This document shows, piece after piece, positions 58,020 through 64,000 of a stretch of 64,000 bases of DNA. How positions within the stretch are numbered: the first letter of the stretch is position 1; each line of letters opens with the position of its first letter. Source of the stretch: Enterococcus faecium. Its GTDB lineage: Bacteria > Bacillota > Bacilli > Lactobacillales > Enterococcaceae. The notes below the pieces were generated by a model. That model had not been told where the DNA came from, did no database searches, and saw only the letters and a program-made list of their open reading frames with translations. Location of the stretch: positions 990,501-1,054,500 of the forward strand of contig NZ_CP118955.1 of assembly GCF_029023785.1 (NCBI RefSeq), read 5' to 3'. The translations under genes and the position numbers were made by a program.

Positions 58020-59045
58020 ATGAATAAAAGACGTTGGGCAGCAGTTCTGATTGCTGCAGGATTATTTGTGGTTTCGTTAGTTTCAGCTAGTTTGACTAAG
58101 CCTCAGGAAAACGATCAAATTGAGGGATTGAACAGTTGGTTATATGGGGATGAAGAACTAGCTCCAAATGTGTTGGAAGAGGGAGACAGTACGCAAAAAA
58201 TCGTAAAATTATCAGTAGATGGAACGATTGCTGCGGGAGGGTCTTCAGGTTTATTTGCTTCTGAAGGTTACAATCATAAAAATTTTATGGAACAACTGAA
58301 GGCGATTGAAGAAGATCCAACAGTCAAAGGTATCTTTTTAGAAGTAAATTCTCCTGGTGGCGGTGTCTACGAAAGTGCGGAAATCGCTAAGAAATTGGAT
58401 ACGATTCGTAAAGAACATGATATCCCAATGTATGTCAGCATGAAAAACATGGCAGCTAGCGGTGGCTACTATATTTCTGCTCAAGCAGATAAAATCTTTG
58501 CAACAGAAGAAACAGTGACCGGCTCAATTGGTGTGATCATGTCAGGATTGAATTATTCAGGACTTCTAGAAAAACTGGGTGTGGAAGATACAACAGTTAA
58601 AAGCGGAGCATTGAAAGATATGGGTTCAGGAACGCGACCAGAGACAAAAGAAGAAGAAACGGTGCTTCAAGCATATATCGACAGCGCATATAGTCGTTTT
58701 GTAGCAATCGTCAGCGAGGGACGGAATAAATCTGAAGAAGAAGTCAAAAAAATTGCTGATGGAAGGATTTATGATGGTGTCCAAGCAAAAGAAGTAGGTT
58801 TAGTCGATGAATTGGGATTTCCTGAAGATGCTTTAAAAGCTATGCGAAAGGAACAACAGCTTGAAGATGCGGAACTAGTAGAATATTCTTCCGCGCCATC
58901 TGGGTTTGCTAGTACATGGTTAGGAAGTAAACTAGCAGAATTCCAGGGATTGAAGCCTTCTGAGACTAGTCAGATCTTATCCGTTCTTGAGAATCTAGGG
59001 ACAGCGGAATCACCAAAAGCAATGTATTATTACGGAGGTGAGTAA
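58020..59045 (+). CDS. sppA: Signal peptide peptidase SppA (S49)
   Basis: 341-aa membrane-bound serine protease that degrades cleaved signal peptides. An N-terminal membrane anchor (WAAVLIAAGLFVVSLVSASL) precedes the S49 core. The catalytic Ser lies in NMAASGGYYIS (about residue 153) and the Lys in KSGALKDMGS (about 200). FLEVNSPGGGVYESAEI is also typical. AAAGGAGA precedes ATG. Next gene: an RDD membrane protein 2 bases on. Confidence 0.93.
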   Translation: MNKRRWAAVLIAAGLFVVSLVSASLTKPQENDQIEGLNSWLYGDEELAPNVLEEGDSTQKIVKLSVDGTIAAGGSSGLFASEGYNHKNFMEQLKAIEEDPTVKGIFLEVNSPGGGVYESAEIAKKLDTIRKEHDIPMYVSMKNMAASGGYYISAQADKIFATEETVTGSIGVIMSGLNYSGLLEKLGVEDTTVKSGALKDMGSGTRPETKEEETVLQAYIDSAYSRFVAIVSEGRNKSEEEVKKIADGRIYDGVQAKEVGLVDELGFPEDALKAMRKEQQLEDAELVEYSSAPSGFASTWLGSKLAEFQGLKPSETSQILSVLENLGTAESPKAMYYYGGE

Positions 59046-59047
59046 GC

Positions 59048-59707
59048 ATGTCAGAGCTTTCAAATGAAAATAAGGAACAAGAAAAAGATAAGCAACAGCA
59101 GCCTGCTGTAGGACCTGACTCCAACTTTTCCCAAAAGGTACTGAGCTCTTTTGAAAGAGAGCCTTTGACGCCCGAAGAAATCAAAAAGAAACAACGTAAA
59201 TGGAAAAAGTATACGGACACAAGAAATGAACCGCCGAAAGCAAATGATTTTCCTAAGTATTTCTATGCAGGTTTTTTTATCCGAATGTTTGCTTTCTTGG
59301 TCGATCTTTTGTGTATCGGAGCTATTACGCGTTTAACACTTGGTATTGCCAAAAATCTAGGTTGGCTTAATTTTTCAGATTCTTATCTGAGTCTCTACGG
59401 ATTCACAGCTTTACTTATTTATCTAGCGTATTTTATTTTATTGACGAAATTCAATCATGGCCAAACGATTGGGAAAATGATCTTTGGTATTCGAGTCATC
59501 AGCTTTGATGAAGAAGAACTTAGCTGGTCAACCGTTTTAGTTAGAGAAGGTGCTTGCCGGTTCATTCTAAAATTTCCTTTGCTGATGTTAGGGTATCTTC
59601 CAGCAATCTTTAATCAGAAAAAGCAACATCTGGGCGATTTTTTCACTAATACAAGTGTTGTTACGATCAATCTGATCAAAGCATTCAACCAGGAAGTCAA
59701 CAGCTGA
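59048..59707 (+). CDS. RDD-family membrane protein
   Basis: 219 aa. The hydrophilic charged N-terminus (residues 1-70) precedes the RDD domain: KYFYAGFFIRMFAFLVDLLC has the Arg and Asp pair, then further hydrophobic segments with FNHGQTIGKMIFGIRVISFD. Some RDD proteins take part in ion or solute transport; no activity can be inferred here. Gap of 2 bases to sppA and GGAGGTGAG before ATG indicate co-expression. Confidence 0.85.
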   Translation: MSELSNENKEQEKDKQQQPAVGPDSNFSQKVLSSFEREPLTPEEIKKKQRKWKKYTDTRNEPPKANDFPKYFYAGFFIRMFAFLVDLLCIGAITRLTLGIAKNLGWLNFSDSYLSLYGFTALLIYLAYFILLTKFNHGQTIGKMIFGIRVISFDEEELSWSTVLVREGACRFILKFPLLMLGYLPAIFNQKKQHLGDFFTNTSVVTINLIKAFNQEVNS

Positions 59708-59732
59708 TGAGCAATAAAAAGCAGTAACAGTT

Positions 59733-59796
59733 GAAAGCACCTTCTAAAAGTCAGATCTAAAATCTAGCTTTTAGAGGGTGCTTCAGTTATTTTTAA
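59733..59796 (+). terminator. Terminator after the sppA-RDD unit
   Basis: AAAGCACCTTCTAAAAG pairs with CTTTTAGAGGGTGCTT (few mismatches), followed by a T-rich run. Confidence 0.85.
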
Positions 59797-59863
59797 TTGT
59801 CATGCTTTTTTTGTTTTGCTACTATTGAACATGAGCTGAACATGAGCAAGAGGAGGACACTGC

Positions 59864-60796
59864 GTGAAGCCGATTGATTTTCCAGAAAAATATGAGAATT
59901 TAATGCGAGTAGCACAACAAGCACTAGCAAACCAGCAATATCAGCAGGCAAAAGAATTATTTCAACGAGCTTACGAGTTGAAAGAAAGCTTTGAGGCTAA
60001 TAGCCTGCTTGTTTTTTGTCTTTACGAGTTGGACGAGAAAAAAGAAGCATTGAAGCAAGCACTCTTGCATGAAAAACAGTATCTTCAAAATGAGGAGTTT
60101 GCTGAATTTTATTTTGACTTGTTAATCAGTACACAAGATTTTTTATATGCTAGAAAATTGATAGCAAGTACAGATTTTTATGAAGCTTTCGAGCAGCGGG
60201 TCATTGAAAAAATCCAATTTGCAGAAGAATTATCCGGACAAATGGAGAGGCAGAAGATCAAGGCACTCCACAATAAATCGGAGGAACTTCCTTCGTTGGA
60301 ACCTGCACGTCAGCTTGCGTCTATTGATGAGATCGAACAGCTTCCTTATCATGAGTTTATCCAAACAGCGAGTAAACTTATTGTATCGCCAGAGGTCCAT
60401 ATTTTAGCAAGGGCAAAATTACTGGAGACACTTAGGCAATTGAACGAATGCCATCCTGTTTTCTATTTGACGATTGAAGAAAAGTTAGTCAAAGTCATAC
60501 CAAAAGATCTGCCAAAGCCGCAGCAGCAGGCAAGTTACCAGCAATTATGTGTATTTTCAGATCGTTACGGGAATGAAGATGCGCTGCTTAGTTCCGTGTT
60601 AAAAGAAGAATTCACGTTGCAATCTGCAATTGTTTATCCTGTCTATGATACATATATCGAAGACCCGAAGCGCTGGTTTCAACTGACTGTAGAGGCGTGT
60701 ACAGGAAAAACGATGTATGAAGGTACAGAAGATGAAAAACAAGATTTTTTAAAAAAAAGAGAAAAAATTTTGCAGCAAATGATCTTCTTCCATTAG
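59864..60796 (+). CDS. TPR-repeat protein of unknown function
   Basis: 310-aa soluble, helical protein. N-terminal TPR-like repeats run over about residues 10-80 (ALANQQYQQAKELFQRAYEL, EKKEALKQALLHEKQYL). The remainder is helical with no motif I recognise; the middle is rich in Leu/Gln/Glu. Starts at GTG 59864 with GGAGGA 7-8 bases upstream. Monocistronic, before tig. B. subtilis YpiA-like proteins look similar in outline. Confidence 0.75.
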   Translation: MKPIDFPEKYENLMRVAQQALANQQYQQAKELFQRAYELKESFEANSLLVFCLYELDEKKEALKQALLHEKQYLQNEEFAEFYFDLLISTQDFLYARKLIASTDFYEAFEQRVIEKIQFAEELSGQMERQKIKALHNKSEELPSLEPARQLASIDEIEQLPYHEFIQTASKLIVSPEVHILARAKLLETLRQLNECHPVFYLTIEEKLVKVIPKDLPKPQQQASYQQLCVFSDRYGNEDALLSSVLKEEFTLQSAIVYPVYDTYIEDPKRWFQLTVEACTGKTMYEGTEDEKQDFLKKREKILQQMIFFH

Positions 60797-60857
60797 ATTT
60801 TATCAGTGAAAAAGATAAAAATGTTATGAAAAACAAGGATTCTATCCATTCAATATG

Positions 60858-60886
60858 TTTACAATTTGAAAGGGTTAGTGTACTAT
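60858..60886 (+). promoter_or_regulatory. Sigma-A-type promoter of tig
   Basis: TTTACA at 60858-60863, 17-base spacer and TACTAT at 60881-60886; 63 bases before the tig start. Confidence 0.65.
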
Positions 60887-60949
60887 TTAAAGGTATGCAT
60901 GAAACGTTTTTGATGTATAAAATGAATTTCTAAACTCGGAGGGAATTAA

Positions 60950-62239
60950 ATGACTGCAACATTTGAAAAAAAAGGCACGAATGATGGTGTTTTAAAATTT
61001 ACGATTGCGCAAGACGAAATCCAAAAAGGATTAACAACTGCGTTTAATAAAGTGAAAAAAAGCTTGAACGTACCTGGATTCCGTAAAGGGAAAGTTTCTC
61101 GTCAAGTATTCAACCGTATGTACGGTGAAGAAGCTTTATATGAAGATGCATTGAATGCTGTATTACCAGAAGCTTATGAAGCTGCTGTCAAAGAAGCTGG
61201 CATCGATCCTGTTTCTCAACCAAAAATCGATGTTGAAAGCATGGAAAAAGGTCAAGACTGGGTAATCACTGCTGAAGTAACAGTGAAACCAGAAGTAAAA
61301 TTAGGACAATATAAAGATCTAGTTGTTGAAAAACAAGACCGTGAAGTAACAGATGCAGACGTGGATGCACGTATCAAACGTGAACAAGAAGCACAAGCTG
61401 AATTAGTTATCAAAGAAGATGCTGCAGCTGAAAATGGCGATACAGTAGTAATCGACTTCGAAGGCTTTGTAGATGGCGAAGCGTTTGATGGCGGAAAAGG
61501 CGAAAATTACTCACTTGAATTAGGTTCAGGCTCATTCATTCCAGGTTTTGAAGATCAATTAGTTGGTCATAAATCAGGTGAAAGTCTAGATGTAAATGTA
61601 ACTTTCCCAGAAGATTATCAAGCAGAAGATCTTGCTGGAAAAGAAGCAGTCTTCAAAGTGACAATCCATGAAGTAAAAGCAAAAGAAGTGCCTGAATTAG
61701 ATGACGAATTCGCAAAAGATGTTGATGACGAAGTATCAACATTAGACGAATTGAAAGAAAAATATCGCAAAGAATTAGTAGAAACAAAAGAAAAAGCAGC
61801 GGACGATGCAAAAGATGAAGCAGCGATCCGTATGGCTGTTGAAAACGCAGAAATCGTTGAATTGCCACACGTGATGGTTCATGATGAAGTACATCGTTCA
61901 ATGGACGAATTCTTGAACAACATGCAACGTCAAGGTATCTCTCCTGAAATGTACTATCAATTAACTGGTTCTACAGAAGAAGACTTGCATAAACAATTCG
62001 AAGGTGAAGCAGAAATGCGCACAAGAACAAATCTTGTGATCGAAGCAATTGCAGCTGCTGAAAATCTTCAAGCAACAGAAGAAGAAATCAATGCAGAAAT
62101 CCAAGAATTATCAGAAACATACAACATGCCAATCGAACAAATCAAACGCGTGTTGACAGAAGATATGCTGGAACATGATGTGACAATGAAAAAAGCAATC
62201 GAATTGATCACAGGTACAGCGACAGAAGCGAAAGAATAG
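60950..62239 (+). CDS. tig: Trigger factor
   Basis: 429-aa ribosome-bound chaperone and prolyl isomerase. The N-terminal ribosome-binding domain has [11 protein letters not shown] with the GFRxGK contact motif (about residues 43-48). The PPIase domain covers about 150-245 ([20 protein letters not shown]), and the long helical C-terminal domain follows. CGGAGGG precedes ATG 60950. A terminator module of the intergenic repeat follows; clpX is next, an order common in Firmicutes. Confidence 0.97.
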   Translation: MTATFEKKGTNDGVLKFTIAQDEIQKGLTTAFNKVKKSLNVPGFRKGKVSRQVFNRMYGEEALYEDALNAVLPEAYEAAVKEAGIDPVSQPKIDVESMEKGQDWVITAEVTVKPEVKLGQYKDLVVEKQDREVTDADVDARIKREQEAQAELVIKEDAAAENGDTVVIDFEGFVDGEAFDGGKGENYSLELGSGSFIPGFEDQLVGHKSGESLDVNVTFPEDYQAEDLAGKEAVFKVTIHEVKAKEVPELDDEFAKDVDDEVSTLDELKEKYRKELVETKEKAADDAKDEAAIRMAVENAEIVELPHVMVHDEVHRSMDEFLNNMQRQGISPEMYYQLTGSTEEDLHKQFEGEAEMRTRTNLVIEAIAAAENLQATEEEINAEIQELSETYNMPIEQIKRVLTEDMLEHDVTMKKAIELITGTATEAKE

Positions 62240-62257
62240 AAATCAAGTAATAAATCA

Positions 62258-62340
62258 TTTCTGAAGAAGCTACTTCTAGAAAATTGTTTATTCGAAATAA
62301 GGGACTGTGACACGATTTTGTCACAGTTCCTTATTTTTTG
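62258..62340 (+). repeat. Third (3'-half) copy of the modular intergenic repeat
   Basis: GAAGAAGCTACTTCT (62263-62277), a spacer, then AAATAAGGGACTGTGACA pairing with TGTCACAGTTCCTTATTT. Closely matches, in inverse orientation, 14713-14790. The hairpin doubles as the tig terminator. Confidence 0.65.
62295..62339 (+). terminator. Terminator after tig
   Basis: An 18-bp stem (AAATAAGGGACTGTGACA with its near complement), 7-base loop, then T-run. Confidence 0.9.
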
Positions 62341-62485
62341 TTAAGAGTAAAAAATGCAAAGGTATAGGTCAGTTGATCCTTTGTTAAACACTTTTTCTTT
62401 TTACTAAACTATGTTATGATAGTAAAAGACTGTAAAGTCTTTGATAGTTTCTTGCATACTTTTTGCAAGTTAAGGGGTGAAGACC

Positions 62486-63736
62486 ATGTATGACAATCCA
62501 AGTAGCAATGAGACCGTACGCTGTTCTTTTTGCGGGAAAACCCAAGAAGAAGTGAAAAAGATCGTAGCTGGTCCAGGGGTCTACATCTGTAATGAATGTA
62601 TCGACCTATGTAAAGAAATCATTGATGAAGAATTTTATGAAGAAGCTGTACGCGAATTCACTGAAGTCCCTAAACCACTAGAAATTCTTGAAGTATTGAA
62701 TAACTACGTGATTGGACAAGATCGCGCAAAACGCTCGTTAGCTGTTGCCGTATACAATCACTATAAACGTGTCAATCAGCAAGCACAAGAAAACACAGAT
62801 GATGTTGAACTGCAAAAAAGCAATATCTGCTTGATCGGACCTACAGGGTCTGGTAAAACATTTTTAGCACAAACATTAGCAAAAACATTGAATGTACCTT
62901 TTGCAATCGCAGATGCGACAAGTTTGACAGAAGCTGGTTATGTGGGGGAAGATGTAGAAAACATTTTGCTTAAATTGCTTCAATCTGCTGATTACAATGT
63001 GGAACGTGCAGAAAAAGGGATCATCTATATTGATGAGATCGATAAAATTGCGCGTAAAAGCGAAAATGTATCTATTACTCGTGACGTTTCCGGCGAAGGT
63101 GTCCAACAAGCCTTGCTGAAAATTCTAGAAGGAACTGTTGCAAGCGTGCCACCTCAGGGAGGACGTAAACATCCACATCAAGAATTTATTCAGATTGATA
63201 CGACGAACATATTGTTCATCGTAGGTGGTGCATTTGATGGCATCGAAACGATTGTGAAGAATCGTATGGGCGAAAAGACGATTGGATTTGGTACACAAAA
63301 CCAAAAACTTTCTGAAGACGAAAGTGTCATGCAGCATATCATTCCTGAAGATTTACTAAAATTCGGATTGATCCCTGAGTTTATCGGACGATTACCTGTT
63401 ATGGCAGCTTTAGAGAAATTGACAACAGATGATCTGGTACGGATCTTGACTGAGCCGAAAAATGCGCTAGTCAAACAATATCAAAAACTTCTTTCTCTAG
63501 ATAATACCGAACTTGAATTTGAACCTGAAGCGTTGAGAGCCATTGCGAAAAAAGCAATCGAACGCAATACCGGTGCTCGAGGACTTCGTTCCATCATTGA
63601 AGAAATCATGATGGATGTGATGTTTGATATCCCTTCAAATGAAAACATCGAAAAAGTGATTATCACAAAAGAAGCAGCTGAATTGTCTGGTGAGCCAACA
63701 GTAATCTATAAAGATTCAGAGAAAAAAGCGGGTTGA
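62486..63736 (+). CDS. clpX: ATP-dependent Clp protease ATP-binding subunit ClpX
   Basis: 416-aa AAA+ unfoldase that feeds ClpP. N-terminal zinc-binding domain has [10 protein letters not shown] and CNECIDLC. Walker A GPTGSGKT (about residue 117), Walker [12 protein letters not shown], the ClpP-binding IGF loop in [11 protein letters not shown] and the sensor arginine region GARGLRSI are present. ATG 62486 is preferred over GTG 62477, which overlaps the AAGGGGTGA ribosome-binding site. Followed by engB. Confidence 0.97.
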   Translation: MYDNPSSNETVRCSFCGKTQEEVKKIVAGPGVYICNECIDLCKEIIDEEFYEEAVREFTEVPKPLEILEVLNNYVIGQDRAKRSLAVAVYNHYKRVNQQAQENTDDVELQKSNICLIGPTGSGKTFLAQTLAKTLNVPFAIADATSLTEAGYVGEDVENILLKLLQSADYNVERAEKGIIYIDEIDKIARKSENVSITRDVSGEGVQQALLKILEGTVASVPPQGGRKHPHQEFIQIDTTNILFIVGGAFDGIETIVKNRMGEKTIGFGTQNQKLSEDESVMQHIIPEDLLKFGLIPEFIGRLPVMAALEKLTTDDLVRILTEPKNALVKQYQKLLSLDNTELEFEPEALRAIAKKAIERNTGARGLRSIIEEIMMDVMFDIPSNENIEKVIITKEAAELSGEPTVIYKDSEKKAG

Positions 63737-63742
63737 TGAAAA

Positions 63743-63797
63743 GAGGCTGCCGTAAAAGTCATTTTGGCTTTTGCGACAGCCGCTTGCTTTATTCATC
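63743..63797 (+). terminator. Hairpin between clpX and engB
   Basis: GGCTG-CCG-TAAAAG pairs with CTTTTG-CGA-CAGCC around a loop; resembles the hairpin module of the intergenic repeat but the T-run is poor, so readthrough into engB is likely. Confidence 0.55.
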
Positions 63798-63818
63798 ACC
63801 TTGTTAAGGAGAGAGACC

Positions 63819-64000
63819 ATGAAAGTCCATCAAGCTGAAATTATCATAAGTGCAGTGGCACCAAAACAATATCCAGATACACAATTGCCAGAAATAGCTC
63901 TGGCAGGACGATCAAATGTAGGGAAATCTTCTTTTATCAACACATTGATTGATCGAAAGAATTTAGCCCGTACTTCCGGTAAGCCAGGAAAGACCCAGAC
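63819..64000 (+). CDS. engB: Ribosome biogenesis GTPase EngB/YsxC (3' end outside the window)
   Basis: First 60 codons of the TrmE-Era-like GTPase needed for 50S assembly. [20 protein letters not shown] leads to the P-loop [12 protein letters not shown] and the switch I residues [19 protein letters not shown] lies 6-7 bases before ATG 63819. The clpX-engB order is conserved in Firmicutes. The G3 and later motifs are beyond the edge. Confidence 0.93.
   Translation, partial: MKVHQAEIIISAVAPKQYPDTQLPEIALAGRSNVGKSSFINTLIDRKNLARTSGKPGKTQ

Overview
The window is low-GC Gram-positive chromosome from an Enterococcus of the E. faecium group. The strongest marker is an adjacent D-aspartate ligase/aspartate racemase pair (39756-41756), which makes the D-Asp cross-bridge of E. 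faecium-type peptidoglycan. Gram-positive PolC, the rimP-nusA-infB operon, HrcA/CIRCE heat-shock control, a glmS ribozyme, the cdaA-cdaR-glmM operon and phosphoketolase agree with this. I saw no rRNA, tRNA, CRISPR array or intact insertion sequence.

Layout. 1-9306: the 3' part of polC, then rimP-nusA-rnpM-ylxQ-infB-rbfA, with its own promoter and an attenuator-like hairpin in the leader. 9307-16800: a decayed maltodextrin permease, phosphoketolase, truB-ribF and a CcpA-type glucose dehydrogenase/glucose uptake pair. 16800-21400: small housekeeping or accessory genes (MerR-like HTH protein, DUF1801 protein, YbaK-type deacylase, LD-carboxypeptidase, lipoprotein, DJ-1/PfpI protein). 21700-25480: a mosaic accessory island. 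It is bounded on the left by a fossil copy of the 5' end of hemW and on the right by intact hemW. It holds a zeta-toxin-like kinase with a 53-aa overlapping partner, an SRA-HNH (McrA-like) endonuclease gene broken by a perfect 28-bp tandem duplication, a broken relBE pair and other remnants. 25491-31804: hemW and hrcA-grpE-dnaK-dnaJ with two CIRCE operators. 32173-39493: a glutamine-type ABC transporter and SOS-type uvrB-uvrA. 39756-44739: aslA-racD and rapZ-yvcK-whiA. 44800-47400: a second accessory patch with two paralogous membrane-anchored proteins beside a decayed gene. 47398-64000: DsbA-like protein, pyruvate:ferredoxin oxidoreductase, cdaA-cdaR-glmM, glmS with its ribozyme, a 96-aa protein-sppA-RDD cluster, a TPR protein, tig, clpX and the start of engB.

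Several genes act together. CdaA/CdaR/GlmM/GlmS link c-di-AMP signalling to amino-sugar supply, RapZ/YvcK/AslA/RacD touch cell-wall precursor supply, and HrcA/GrpE/DnaK/DnaJ, Tig and ClpX cover protein folding and turnover.

The least explained items are the duplication-broken SRA-HNH gene, the zeta kinase with a downstream instead of upstream partner, the 19-codon peptide gene at 12531-12590, the two-paralog membrane family and a modular intergenic hairpin repeat. All function calls rest on reading the sequence and remembered family features; no database search was run.
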